This document shows positions 37,072 through 48,626 of a DNA stretch of 64,000 nucleotides, one piece after another. This DNA comes from DATGKG01 sp963851325. GTDB taxonomy: Bacteria > Desulfobacterota > Binatia > Binatales > Binataceae. The translations under genes and the position numbers were made by a program. The stretch spans positions 1,860,001 through 1,924,000 of the forward strand of contig CAWKOR010000001.1 of the NCBI GenBank assembly GCA_963851325.1, read 5' to 3'. Numbering within the stretch: the stretch's first letter is position 1; every line of letters begins with the position of its first letter. The notes under the pieces are model-generated. The model made no database searches and was not told the origin of the DNA. It was given only the letters and a program-made list of their open reading frames with translations.

Positions 37072-39591
37072 CTAACGGAACCACAGAATGTGGGCGTCCT
37101 CGAGCGGAATCCTCGCACCCGGGTGCGACGGAACGATACGCGGGGTGTAATCCGATGCCGGCCGCGAAGCGACGACCTGGGCAGCATAGATGCGCCATCC
37201 GCCAGAGGGTTCAAGCTCGCCGCCGCTTTCCGTCATTTCCGATACCAACGGCGGTTCACCGTTGAGCGAATCGGCATAAACTTGTACGCGAACATTCTCG
37301 GGACGAAGCGAGCCGAGATTGATCTCAACCTTTAGCGAGTGCGTTTGGGCCGAACTCGCGACATGAAGCTGACCGAACCGTAGAGACGCCCAGTGAGCGG
37401 CCAACTCGCGTTTCCATTGAAGCAGAGATTCTCCATAGGCACCGTGATTGGCTGCTCGCTCGCGGTAGGTCATCGCGCCGGGCAGGTAATATTTCTCGGT
37501 ATACTCGCGCACCGCGCGATTGGCTGAAAACTGCGAGGTGAGGCGTGTCATACTTTCACGCATCCGGCGTACCCAATGAGGGGCGATCCCATTGAGGTCG
37601 CGCTCATAGAATGCGGGAATGACCTGCTGTTCCAGAATATCGTAGAGTTGCGCTGCCTCGACCGCATCCCACTCCGGGTTGTGGTTGTGCTCTTTGCCGT
37701 CGCCCAAGGCCCAGCCGACTTCGGGCGAATACGCTTCGGCCCACCAACCATCGAGTTCCGACAGATTGAGGCCGCCGTTGACGAGCACTTTCATTCCGCT
37801 CGTGCCGCATGCCTCCCAGGGCCGGCGGGGAGTGTTGATCCATAGGTCCGCGCCCTGTACCAGCCGCTCCGCCATCACCAGGTCGTAGTCGCTGAGAAAA
37901 ACCGCGTGACGCCTCACGTCGGGACGCTGGACGAACTCCACCCAGGCCTTGACCAGCGCCTGGCCGGCGGTGTCTTCGGGATGGGCCTTGCCGGCCATCA
38001 CTAGCTGAACCGGACGTTGTGGATTGGTTAGAATGCGGACCAGACGTTCCGGATCATGCAGAAGCAGATTGGGACGCTTGTAGGTTGCAAACCGGCGGGC
38101 AAAGCCCAGCGTTAGCGCATTCGAATCGAATATGGTTGACGCGATCTTGGGGTCTCCGCCACGAGAGGCAAGCACGTCAGCTACCCGCTCCCTAACAAAA
38201 TCAACCAGCTCGAGACGATTGGTGGTGCGGAGTTCCCACAGGGCGCGGTCCGAAACGCAACTGATGTCCTCAGCGACGTTCTCCATCGTCCCGCGCCATC
38301 GGTCGCGGCCGCAAGCGGTGGTCCATAGCTTATCGGCTGCCGCGGAGTCCCAGGTCGGAGTATGCACACCGTTAGTGACACAACCCACTGGAATTTCTGC
38401 CGTGGGCCAGCGCGGAAAGAGACCCTGAAAAATGTTTCGGCTTACCTCTCCGTGCAGGCGACTGACGCCATTGATCGCTCCACTGCCACGGATGGCGAGG
38501 TAGGCCATGTTGAAGGGTTCGTTCGCATCGGTGGGCGCCGCGCGGCCCAGCGCGAGGAGATGCGAAAGATCGATGCCCAGCCGCTCTCGCGCGTAGGGCT
38601 CGAGATATTGGCCAATCAGGCTCGGCGCGAAGCGGTCGAAGCCGACCTCCACAGGAGTGTGAGTCGTGAACAGATTCCCCGCTCGGGTAACCGCGAGCGA
38701 CACCTCAAAGGGCTCTCCGCAGTCTTCCATGAAGCTTCGCGCGCGTTCCAGCACCGCAAAGGCCGCATGTCCTTCGTTCAGGTGGCAGACTTGCGGATGG
38801 ATGCCAAGGTCTCGCAACAATCGCCAGCCACCGATGCCGAGCACGAGTTCTTGCGCCAGGCGCAATTCGGGCCCACCACCGTATAGTTCGCTCGTGACTC
38901 CCCGGTATGCCGGCGGGTTGGCCGGGTCATTGCTATCCAGCAAGTACAGTTTCAGGCGGCCGACTTCCGCTTGCCAGGCGCGCAGCCAGAGTTTTTGACC
39001 CGGTAAGATCACTCGGAGCCGCAACCAATCTCCGTTTTTGTCGCGCACCGGGGTAATGGGCAATTGGCCTGGATCGTTGTAGGGGTAGAGTGCCCGCTGA
39101 TTTCCCGCCGAATCAATGAGCTGGCGGAAGTAACCCTGCTGAAAGAGTAGTCCGACCGCCACGATGGGGACGCCGAGATCGCCGGCGGCTTTGAGCTGAT
39201 CACCAGCTACATTGCCCAGTCCCCCCGAATAGATGGGTAGAGCTTCACTAAGCCCGAACTCCATGCTGAAGTACGCTACGCACCCGAGCCCCGAGTTTCC
39301 GTGGGTATGCTGAAACCACGCCTCGGTCGTACGATACTGCCGCTGTTTGTTAAGGAGTTCGCGGACGTCCGCGCCGAATTGCGGGTCGCTTTCCAAGGCC
39401 TTTAGTTTGGTGGTTGAAGCGGTTTGCAGGACAACCCATGGACTATGGGTGAGCGCCCATAACTCCGGGTCGATCTTACTCCATACCGGATCGGTCGTAT
39501 GATCCCAGCAGTTGCGGAGATCCAAAGCCAGCTCCGTCAGTCCTGGAGTCATGGATCCAGCTTCGAACGGAGTACCGTTAGAGTCACTCAT
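37072..39591 (-). CDS. glgP: Alpha-glucan (glycogen-type) phosphorylase
   Basis: An 839-residue protein of the bacterial/archaeal type with an N-terminal DUF3417-like region. Conserved features are YFSMEFGLSEALPIYSGGLG, HLNEGHAAF, TNGVHTPTW and the pyridoxal-phosphate-region motif EACGTSGMK. It releases glucose-1-phosphate from glycogen or maltodextrin. The C-terminal approximately 100 residues form a beta-sandwich-like domain. It converges with the hydrogenase operon and sits near PEP synthase, linking carbon storage to energy stress. Confidence 0.93.
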   Translation of the reverse strand: MSDSNGTPFEAGSMTPGLTELALDLRNCWDHTTDPVWSKIDPELWALTHSPWVVLQTASTTKLKALESDPQFGADVRELLNKQRQYRTTEAWFQHTHGNSGLGCVAYFSMEFGLSEALPIYSGGLGNVAGDQLKAAGDLGVPIVAVGLLFQQGYFRQLIDSAGNQRALYPYNDPGQLPITPVRDKNGDWLRLRVILPGQKLWLRAWQAEVGRLKLYLLDSNDPANPPAYRGVTSELYGGGPELRLAQELVLGIGGWRLLRDLGIHPQVCHLNEGHAAFAVLERARSFMEDCGEPFEVSLAVTRAGNLFTTHTPVEVGFDRFAPSLIGQYLEPYARERLGIDLSHLLALGRAAPTDANEPFNMAYLAIRGSGAINGVSRLHGEVSRNIFQGLFPRWPTAEIPVGCVTNGVHTPTWDSAAADKLWTTACGRDRWRGTMENVAEDISCVSDRALWELRTTNRLELVDFVRERVADVLASRGGDPKIASTIFDSNALTLGFARRFATYKRPNLLLHDPERLVRILTNPQRPVQLVMAGKAHPEDTAGQALVKAWVEFVQRPDVRRHAVFLSDYDLVMAERLVQGADLWINTPRRPWEACGTSGMKVLVNGGLNLSELDGWWAEAYSPEVGWALGDGKEHNHNPEWDAVEAAQLYDILEQQVIPAFYERDLNGIAPHWVRRMRESMTRLTSQFSANRAVREYTEKYYLPGAMTYRERAANHGAYGESLLQWKRELAAHWASLRFGQLHVASSAQTHSLKVEINLGSLRPENVRVQVYADSLNGEPPLVSEMTESGGELEPSGGWRIYAAQVVASRPASDYTPRIVPSHPGARIPLEDAHILWFR

Positions 39592-39832
39592 GCAGAACTG
39601 TTCCTTCGATCACAAAAAGCGCGGGAAGCTTTTCAGCTGATACGTCTCCTAGCGCAGTGGCAGCTTTGGGTTCATGATCTCTTTGATAATTTCCTGCGAA
39701 TCTTACTGCATGCGGCGTAAATGCACCGGTCCCCCATTTTGACTCAAGCTACCAATGAGAAATGGCTGTTCGCGGGTTAGCGGTTCCGGAAGTCACACGA
39801 TGGCTGGTGCCACAATCGCAAGCTCGTTTGGT

Positions 39833-40306
39833 TTAAACCGGGGGCCGCAAGCGCACATGACCATGGTGAATCGCCAGGTGCACCTGCAATACCAAGTCTC
39901 TCAATTTGGCATTCACCCGCCCGCGCAACGGCCTGGCCGCCTCGAAGGCAAGATCGTCCAGCGACAGCAATCCGACCAAGGTTCCGTTGCGGTCGACCAC
40001 CGGGAGGCGGCGGGTGCGGTGCTCCTGCATTAGCCGGGCGGCGGCATCGAGATCGTCTTCAGCTTTGCATGACACCACCTTGCGCGCCATCGCCGTCTCG
40101 ACCCGCAGCTTCTCCAGCGACTTGCCCTGGGTGTAAGCGGCCATACAGATGTCGCGGTCGGTCAGAAAGCCGACCGGGATGCGCTGGTCATCGACCACCG
40201 GTACCGCGCCGCAAGGCTCGTCCCACATTATTTGCGCTGCCTTATTGAGCCGGTCCTGCAGATGACAGACTTTGACGTTGCGATTCATAATTTGCTCAAT
40301 CTTCAT
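39833..40306 (-). CDS. Two-CBS-domain protein
   Basis: A 157-residue protein of two CBS domains (about residues 7-62 and 72-130), each with a GFLTDRDI or GLLSLDDL strand. CBS pairs bind adenosine nucleotides and act as energy sensors. It lies 28 nt upstream of ppsA on the same strand and may be co-transcribed with it. Confidence 0.9.
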   Translation of the reverse strand: MKIEQIMNRNVKVCHLQDRLNKAAQIMWDEPCGAVPVVDDQRIPVGFLTDRDICMAAYTQGKSLEKLRVETAMARKVVSCKAEDDLDAAARLMQEHRTRRLPVVDRNGTLVGLLSLDDLAFEAARPLRGRVNAKLRDLVLQVHLAIHHGHVRLRPPV

Positions 40307-40334
40307 CGCCGCCTCCCGGAGTCCACCTCCAACA

Positions 40335-42737
40335 CTAGTCCGCGACCGCCTTCAACGTCGGCTCGGATTCAGCCGCCGCGACGTGCTGCTTGACCCGGAT
40401 GAAGCTGTCCGGACTCACCGAAATCGAATCAATTCCCGAATGCACCAGGAAACGGGCGAACTCCGGATGATCACTTGGGGCCTGTCCGCAAAGGCCCACC
40501 TTGCGGTCAAGCTGGTGCGCCGATCGGATAACGCTGGCGATAAGCGTAGTAACGGCTTCGTCTTGTTCGTTAAACAGGTGGGCTAATTGCTCGGAATCAC
40601 GGTCAACCCCGAGGGTCAATTGGGTGAGATCGTTACTGCCGATGGAAAAGCCGTCGAACCGCGCGGCGAATTTTTCGGCCAGAATCACATTGGCTGGAAT
40701 CTCGCACATTACATATATTTCAAGTCCGTTCTCTGTGCGGCGCAGGCCATTGTCCGCCATCGCCTGCAGCGTCTTATCCGCCTCCTCGAGGGTTCTGCAG
40801 AAGGGGATCATCACCACCACATTGCGCAGTCCGATTTCCTCCCGCACCTTGCGGATGGCGCGGCATTCCAGCGCGAAACCGTCGCGATAGCCGGCGCTGT
40901 AGTAGCGGCTCGCGCCGCGCCACCCGAGCATGGGATTGGCTTCGGTGGGCTCGAACTGCTTGCCGCCGATGAGCCGCGCATATTCATTGGTTTTGAAGTC
41001 ACTCATGCGGACGATCACCGGGTTGGGATAGCGCGAAGCTGCGATCCTGGCGATTCCAACCGCAAGCGTATCTACAAAATATTGCGTCTTGTCCTGGAAA
41101 CCCGCGGTTAGTTTCTCAATCCGCCGACGGGCCGTTTTATCCTCGAGTTCATCGAACTTCACCAACGCCATCGGATGGATCTTGACGATGTTGTTGATGA
41201 TGAACTCCATGCGCGCGAGACCGATCCCATCTGCGGGGAGCCGCCACCAGCGCATTGCGGCAGCCGGATTGGCCAGGTTGAGCATTACCCTGGTTCTGGT
41301 TCGCGCGATGTTTTCGAGCGCAAGGTCCTGCTCTTCGAATTCGCTAACCCCGTCGTAGACGTAGCCGATATCGCCCTCGGCACAGGACACCGTGACCTCG
41401 CGTCCGCTCTCCAGCACCGCAGTGGCGTTGCCGGTGCCTACTATTGCCGGCAGCCCCAATTCACGACTGACGATCGCGGCGTGCGAGGTACGCCCGCCAT
41501 GGTCAGTGATGATCGCCTTGGCCCGTTTCATGATCGGCATCCAGTCCGGGTCGGTAGTTTCGGTGACCAGGATCGCATCGTCCTTGAATTTGGCGATCTC
41601 GCCGGGGCTTTTAAGCCTGCACACCTCTCCGGTAGCGATCGCGTCTCCGATCGCGAGACCGGTGAGGAGGCGCTGGCCTTTTTGTTTGAGGGTATAGGTC
41701 TTTAGCGAGCCGGCCAGCTTGCGCGACTGAACTGTTTCCGGGCGGGCCTGAACGATGAACAGTTCGCCGGTCTCGCCGTCCTTGGCCCATTCAATATCCA
41801 TCGGGCGGGAGTAGTGTGACTCAATCGCTGCTGCCCACCCGGCGAGGGTAAGGATTTCCTTGTCTTGGAGAACAAATTTCCCGCGCTCTTCCTTGGAGGT
41901 GCTGATAGTGCGGGTGGTCTTTCGGCCGCGTTCGCGGTAGACAATCTTTTTCTCTTTCGCGCCCAAACTCCGCTCCAGAATCGGGGCAAGGCCGTGGTGC
42001 TCCAGCAGCGGTTTGAACACCACATACTCATCAGGTTCGACAATTCCCTGCACGACGGCCTCGCCAAGTCCCCACGACGCGCTGATGAGCACGGTGTTTG
42101 GAAAGCCGGTCTCGGTATCGATCGAAAACATCACTCCCGCGCCGCCGCGGTCGGAGTGAACCATTCTCTGGACACCCACCGAGAGGGCAACCTTCATGTG
42201 ATCGAAACCGTGGTTGTCGCGATAAACGATGGCCCGGTCGGTAAACAGGGAGGCGAAGCATCGGCGGACCGCATCGAGCAAATTTTTCTCACCGCGAATG
42301 TTGAGAAAGGTTTCCTGCTGGCCGGCGAAGCTGGCATCGGGCAGATCCTCCGCGGTAGCGCTGCTTCTCACGGCGACGTCGAGATTGTCCCGGGCGGACC
42401 CTTCCGAAAGCTTGCGATAGGCGGCGACGATCGCCTCTTTCAGCTCGGCCGGCAACTTCGCGCGTCGGATCAGGTCGCGGATCGACTTGGCGCCGGTTGC
42501 GAGGGTGACGGTTTTCGCTTTTATCTCGGTTAACCTGGTCGCGATCGCGGAGCGAAGGTCGTTGGCGTCAACGAACGCCCAGTAGGCACTTGCGGTCACG
42601 GCGAAGCCGGCGGGCACCGGAATACCTTGCGCACGCATGTTCCTGGTCATCTCGCCCAGCGAGGCATTTTTACCTCCCAGTTGCGCAATCTCGGACGAAC
42701 CTTCGTCGGAAAACCAGATGACAGAATTGCGATCCAT
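40335..42737 (-). CDS. ppsA: Phosphoenolpyruvate synthase
   Basis: An 800-residue protein. It has an N-terminal ATP-binding domain, a phosphohistidine motif GGRTSHAAIVSRELG (usually GGRTCHAAI), and a C-terminal PEP/pyruvate barrel with GSNDLTQLTLG and GLCGQAPSDHPEF. It makes PEP from pyruvate and ATP. The length matches family size (about 790). The start gives MDRNSVIWF. It precedes the CBS gene on the minus strand. Confidence 0.95.
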   Translation of the reverse strand: MDRNSVIWFSDEGSSEIAQLGGKNASLGEMTRNMRAQGIPVPAGFAVTASAYWAFVDANDLRSAIATRLTEIKAKTVTLATGAKSIRDLIRRAKLPAELKEAIVAAYRKLSEGSARDNLDVAVRSSATAEDLPDASFAGQQETFLNIRGEKNLLDAVRRCFASLFTDRAIVYRDNHGFDHMKVALSVGVQRMVHSDRGGAGVMFSIDTETGFPNTVLISASWGLGEAVVQGIVEPDEYVVFKPLLEHHGLAPILERSLGAKEKKIVYRERGRKTTRTISTSKEERGKFVLQDKEILTLAGWAAAIESHYSRPMDIEWAKDGETGELFIVQARPETVQSRKLAGSLKTYTLKQKGQRLLTGLAIGDAIATGEVCRLKSPGEIAKFKDDAILVTETTDPDWMPIMKRAKAIITDHGGRTSHAAIVSRELGLPAIVGTGNATAVLESGREVTVSCAEGDIGYVYDGVSEFEEQDLALENIARTRTRVMLNLANPAAAMRWWRLPADGIGLARMEFIINNIVKIHPMALVKFDELEDKTARRRIEKLTAGFQDKTQYFVDTLAVGIARIAASRYPNPVIVRMSDFKTNEYARLIGGKQFEPTEANPMLGWRGASRYYSAGYRDGFALECRAIRKVREEIGLRNVVVMIPFCRTLEEADKTLQAMADNGLRRTENGLEIYVMCEIPANVILAEKFAARFDGFSIGSNDLTQLTLGVDRDSEQLAHLFNEQDEAVTTLIASVIRSAHQLDRKVGLCGQAPSDHPEFARFLVHSGIDSISVSPDSFIRVKQHVAAAESEPTLKAVAD

Positions 42738-42796
42738 TTTCTTTTCCTTCGGTTGCGGCAGATGGACCGCAGATACGGATCATACCACGCTGCTGG

Positions 42797-43651
42797 TCAG
42801 CGGACCGTCAGCACCGGAACGGTGGATTCGCGGACCGTGCGCTCCGCCACGCTGCCAAGAACCATGTGGCTCAAACCAGTTCGTCCATGCGTAGCCATTA
42901 CGATCAGATGGGGCCGTCGTTCTTTTTCGACTTCGAGGATGCCCAACGCCGGGTCGCCGCGTCTGACTATCAGACTGTAGTTGGCTTTGGCGCCGAGATT
43001 TTCGGCTGCCAGCTTGGCGAGCCGGGCTCGGGCGTCTTGCTCCCACTCGGGTGTGAGTGGCTGCAGCGGGACTTCCGACGGCTCGAACGGCACCGGGACC
43101 ACATGCAGTAGGCTTATCGCGGCCGCGTATTTTTGCGCCAGACGCCATCCAAAATTCAACGCCGAGATCGAGTTTGCATCGAAAGCGACCGGGCAAAGAA
43201 TCTCCTTCAGGGTGCCGAGCGAGGCTCCGGGAGCGAAAGTAAGCACCGAACGCTGAGAGGTGCGAACCACGTGTTCGGCAATACTGCCCAAAAACAGGTG
43301 GGCCATGCCGGTTCGCCCGTGGGTCGCCATGACGATCAGGTCAACCTCCAGTTCCCGGGCAATCCTTTCGATTACTTCTGCGGGCCATCCGACCTGCACA
43401 ATAAACTCATGCCGCACCTTGGCCAGATGCTTTCGCGCGAGCTGCTGGAGCCGGAGCATCGCTGGTTGCGTCGAGACCGTAACGTCGTAACGATCGAGTT
43501 CCGCAGGATCATTCATCGGAACGAACACCACGTGCGTCAAGTAAACGACAGCGTCGTCTCTTCGAGCGAGATGGGCGGCCTGATCAAGTATCGCGGTCGA
43601 GTTTTGGCTGAAATCAACTGGACAGAGAATTCTGCGAAATATCGTCGCCAT
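42797..43651 (-). CDS. Tandem universal stress protein
   Basis: A 284-residue protein of two Usp domains (about residues 1-145 and 146-284), each carrying the nucleotide-binding motif MATHGRTG (followed by MAHLFLGS or LSHMVLGS). Usp pairs support survival in stasis. It is 59 nt upstream of ppsA on the same strand, so it probably shares its transcription. Confidence 0.92.
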   Translation of the reverse strand: MATIFRRILCPVDFSQNSTAILDQAAHLARRDDAVVYLTHVVFVPMNDPAELDRYDVTVSTQPAMLRLQQLARKHLAKVRHEFIVQVGWPAEVIERIARELEVDLIVMATHGRTGMAHLFLGSIAEHVVRTSQRSVLTFAPGASLGTLKEILCPVAFDANSISALNFGWRLAQKYAAAISLLHVVPVPFEPSEVPLQPLTPEWEQDARARLAKLAAENLGAKANYSLIVRRGDPALGILEVEKERRPHLIVMATHGRTGLSHMVLGSVAERTVRESTVPVLTVR

Positions 43652-43740
43652 GAGTGGTGCTGCCTTCCATATGAATTTGGATTCTTTGTGGGCTCCAGCC
43701 GCCTACCAGGCATTTGCTGAGCGGGATCGTGCTTCGGCGC

Positions 43741-44013
43741 TCAAGACATCGAGCGCAACGATTGGGACCCGGTGGAGCCCTGACCTAGCGTTATGAAGTG
43801 CGAGATTTTTATGCGGGCTCGCTCCAGCGCTGCCAGCGCGACGGAGACATCGGTATCGTGCTTCAATACGATGGCGGATTGGCCGGCTCCAAACCGTCCC
43901 GCGCCGTAGATCGCGACGGAGGAGCGTCGCAGCGAGGCTATCGCTTGCTGGATTTGAAAATCTACCTCGAAGCTTAAGGCCTGCGGATTGGGTGGCTGAA
44001 GAAAGATTTGCAT
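43741..44013 (-). CDS. Hypothetical small protein
   Basis: A 90-residue protein with no recognised family. Residues about 38-72 look like a compact alpha/beta unit (SVAIYGAGRFGAGQSAI then SVALAALERARIKI). ATG 44013 has GGAGAC 9 nt upstream, better than the ATG 24 nt earlier. It lies in a stress-gene neighbourhood. Confidence 0.45.
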   Translation of the reverse strand: MQIFLQPPNPQALSFEVDFQIQQAIASLRRSSVAIYGAGRFGAGQSAIVLKHDTDVSVALAALERARIKISHFITLGQGSTGSQSLRSMS

Positions 44014-44096
44014 TGACGAGTCTCCTGCCGGCTGCAAGATGTCATACCGGCCGAGCCAAACTGACTACCGAAGGCCTCCAGCCCGCCTTTCTGTTC

Positions 44097-44483
44097 TTAG
44101 ATCGCGCCGCGCGCGTGACCGGTGCAATCACAAGGTGTCATCAAGCGGTTGCCCATGTAGCGATGCCATGCGTGTCCGAGCTTACAAGTATGGTGGCGGA
44201 AAACGCCCCCGTCGGCACCTTCGGCGTGATGGATGAGGGGTTCATCTTTACCGATCAACTCCTCCGAACAACAGGTGCCGTCTTTTTTTGTTGCGGGGCA
44301 TTTTCCCGGCATCGCGGAGCTTTGTTTGAGCTCGCCCTCCGCCTTTAGCCAATCGTCCACTTCATTGCCGGGGGCGCCATTCCGAGCGCAATAAATTTCG
44401 TACGCGAGGTTTCGGATCTGGTCTTCCGTGGACGGAGGTTCCTCTACAATATCCGTCTGTTGGCTGGCTTGGTTTTGCGCCAT
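44097..44483 (-). CDS. DUF2934-type protein with Cys/His-rich C terminus
   Basis: A 128-residue protein. Its N-terminal part contains the DUF2934 signature IRNLAYEIYCARNGAPGNE followed by DDWLKAEGEL. The C-terminal 60 residues have many Cys and His (CPATKKDGTCC, HHTCKLGHAWH, CDC) and may bind zinc or iron. ATG 44483 has GAAGGAGA 6 nt upstream. DUF2934 genes are common in stress clusters; their function is unknown. Confidence 0.7.
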   Translation of the reverse strand: MAQNQASQQTDIVEEPPSTEDQIRNLAYEIYCARNGAPGNEVDDWLKAEGELKQSSAMPGKCPATKKDGTCCSEELIGKDEPLIHHAEGADGGVFRHHTCKLGHAWHRYMGNRLMTPCDCTGHARGAI

Positions 44484-44857
44484 CTGATTTCTCCTTCTTG
44501 GCTGATTTGTCGGGGAAGTACCGCTCGGACATCGGGCGTCGCCTCGGCGATTAATACGCATTTGGGAGATTGAAGTTACCAGGCGGTGAAATAGCAATCT
44601 TTGCGCCAAGCGGGCGCGAATGGAGAAACATCAGAAGAAGCGAGCGGGTTGCGTCAGTCGAAGGAAACTGCCTGCCACCATTGGAAGCGTTGCTCGGGCG
44701 CTGGAGTTTCTCGTTTCGATACAGCAAACAATCTAAAGGGCAACTCTCGGGCGGATGCCTGCCGCGTTCGGATACATCAATGCCGATCCAAAGCTTCTCC
44801 GATCGATGACTTTCAACGGTTCCCGCGTGGCACAATCCTCGCTTATCGAGGCCCTGG
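44484..44857. other. Intergenic region between divergent genes
   Basis: 374 nt between the DUF2934 gene and the acetyl-CoA-type operon. It must carry divergent promoters. No further gene is supported. A chance sigma-54-like box near 44828 was considered and rejected. Confidence 0.5.
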
Positions 44858-46621
<1,764 letters not shown>

Positions 46622-46626
46622 AAACT

Positions 46627-47628
46627 ATGCCACTCCAATCCAATATCGCGACCCCTATCATCGAGGCGCACCACGCGCTGGCGCTGCTGCAGGAGATGCT
46701 CCGCGTCCGCCGCTTCGAAGAGAAATGCGCGGAGCTGTACAGTGCGAGCAAGATTCGCGGATTTCTCCATTTGTACATTGGCGAGGAGGCGGTCGCGGTC
46801 GGCGCGATGCGGGCGCTGACACCCGAAGATGCAGTGGTCGCGACTTACCGCGAGCATGGGCACGCGCTACTGCGCGGGATTCCCGCCGGCGCGATCATGG
46901 CTGAGATGTTCGGCAAGCAGGAAGGATGCAGCCGGGGCCGCGGCGGCTCGATGCATCTGTTCGATGCGAAGCATCGATTTTTCGGCGGCAATGCGATCGT
47001 TGGCGGCGGCCTGCCGGTCGCGGTCGGAGTCGCGCTGGCCGACAAGCTCGCGAATCGTTCGCGTGTTACCGCATGCTTCTTCGGCGATGGCGCGGTGGCC
47101 GAAGGCGAGTTCCACGAATCGATGAACCTCGCCGCACTGTGGAAGCTTCCGGTTCTGTTCTGCTGCGAAAATAATCTTTATGGGATGGGCACCGCGCTGC
47201 GACGCGCAGAATCGGAAACCGATCTGAGTCTCAAGGCCTCCAGCTACGAGATGCCGGCGTGGCCGGTCGACGGGATGGATGTCGTAGCTTGCGAGGAAGC
47301 GGCGCATCGCGCCGCCGTTGAGGTGCGCGCGGGCGCGGGGCCGTGCTTTCTTGAATTCCGCACGTACCGCTTTCGCGCGCATTCGATGTACGATCCCCAG
47401 CTCTACCGGAGCAAGGTCGAAGTCGAGGAATGGAAGAAACATGATCCCATCACCACCTTTCAGGATCGCTTGACCGCGCAAGGCACTCTCGATGACGCCG
47501 AGCTGAAGCGCATCGAGGATGAGGTCGCGGCGGAAATCGAAACAGCTATCGCATTCGCCGAGGCGGGCACCTGGGAGCCAATCGAAGAGCTCACCCGCTT
47601 TGCGTATTCGGAAGTGAAGGCATCGTGA
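46627..47628 (+). CDS. pdhA: Pyruvate dehydrogenase E1 component, alpha subunit
   Basis: A 333-residue thiamine-diphosphate protein of AcoA/PdhA type. It has GRGGSMHLFD, the TPP-binding motif GDGAVAEGEFHESMNLAALW ending in the ENN region, and a YRFRAHSMYDP loop. It decarboxylates pyruvate or another 2-oxoacid. It follows acs by 5 nt and overlaps pdhB by 4 nt. Confidence 0.93.
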   Translation: MPLQSNIATPIIEAHHALALLQEMLRVRRFEEKCAELYSASKIRGFLHLYIGEEAVAVGAMRALTPEDAVVATYREHGHALLRGIPAGAIMAEMFGKQEGCSRGRGGSMHLFDAKHRFFGGNAIVGGGLPVAVGVALADKLANRSRVTACFFGDGAVAEGEFHESMNLAALWKLPVLFCCENNLYGMGTALRRAESETDLSLKASSYEMPAWPVDGMDVVACEEAAHRAAVEVRAGAGPCFLEFRTYRFRAHSMYDPQLYRSKVEVEEWKKHDPITTFQDRLTAQGTLDDAELKRIEDEVAAEIETAIAFAEAGTWEPIEELTRFAYSEVKAS

Positions 47629-48626
47629 GTGCGGACCCCAACAAGGTGAAGACTACCTATCGCGAAGCAGTGCGCCAGGCGATTCGCGATGCGATGAATC
47701 GCGACGCGCGCGTCTTCCTGATGGGAGAAGATGTTGGCGCTTACGGCGGATGCTACGCGGTGAGCAAGGGGCTGCTCGACGAGTTTGGCCCCGAACGTAT
47801 CCGCGACACTCCGCTTTCGGAATCAGCATTCGTCGGCGCAGGAATCGGCGCTGCGATAAACGGCATGCGGCCGATTGTCGAAGTGATGACAGTCAACTTC
47901 AGCCTGCTGGCGCTCGATCAGATCATGAACAACGCCGCGACGATACTTCATATGTCGGGCGGCCAAATCAATATTCCGCTCGTGATCAGAATGACCACCG
48001 GCGCGGGACGCCAGCTCGCGGCACAGCACTCGCACAGCCTCGAAGGATGGTATGCCCATATCCCCGGCATAAAGGTGCTCGCGCCGGCAACCTTGGAGGA
48101 CGCGCGCGGCATGCTATGGACTGCGCTCGAAGATCCCGACCCGGTACTCATCTTCGAGCATGGCACACTCTACAACATGGAAGGTGAACTGGCCGCCGAC
48201 GCGGGGCCGGTAGAGATCGCGAAGGGGGCGGTGCGGCGCGCGGGAACCGCGGTGAGCCTGATCACATACGGTGGCACACTCTTCAAGACGCTGGACGCCG
48301 CCGAGCGGCTCGCCGCATCGGGCATCGATGCGGAAGTTGTGGAGTTGCGCACGCTACGTCCGCTCGATACCGAAACCATTATCGAGTCAGTGACTCGCAC
48401 GCATCGCGCGGTAATCATCGACGAAGGATGGCGCAGTGGCAGCATCTCGGCCGAGATCAGCGCTCGCATCATGGAGCAGGCATTCTACGAACTCGATCTG
48501 CCGGTGGAGCGCATCTGCAGCGCCGAAGTTCCGATTCCATACGCCAAGCACCTGGAGGACGCCGCACTCCCGCAGACCTCTACGATCATTGAGACCGTGA
48601 AGCGGATGATGGGCAATCATGGCTGA
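47625..48626 (+). CDS. pdhB: Pyruvate dehydrogenase E1 component, beta subunit
   Basis: A 333-residue E1-beta protein with the family segments GEDVGAYGG, DTPLSESAFVGAG and AQHSHSLEGWYAHIPG. It pairs with the alpha subunit to form the TPP active site. It overlaps both neighbours, so all four PDH-related genes are probably translated together. Confidence 0.93.
   Translation: MSADPNKVKTTYREAVRQAIRDAMNRDARVFLMGEDVGAYGGCYAVSKGLLDEFGPERIRDTPLSESAFVGAGIGAAINGMRPIVEVMTVNFSLLALDQIMNNAATILHMSGGQINIPLVIRMTTGAGRQLAAQHSHSLEGWYAHIPGIKVLAPATLEDARGMLWTALEDPDPVLIFEHGTLYNMEGELAADAGPVEIAKGAVRRAGTAVSLITYGGTLFKTLDAAERLAASGIDAEVVELRTLRPLDTETIIESVTRTHRAVIIDEGWRSGSISAEISARIMEQAFYELDLPVERICSAEVPIPYAKHLEDAALPQTSTIIETVKRMMGNHG

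Noticed and set aside
44828..44842. Sigma-54-like TGGCAC-N5-TCGC box
   Set aside because: Spacing fits, but the transcript would start only about 4 nt before the ATG although a ribosome-binding GAGG exists, so chance is more likely.
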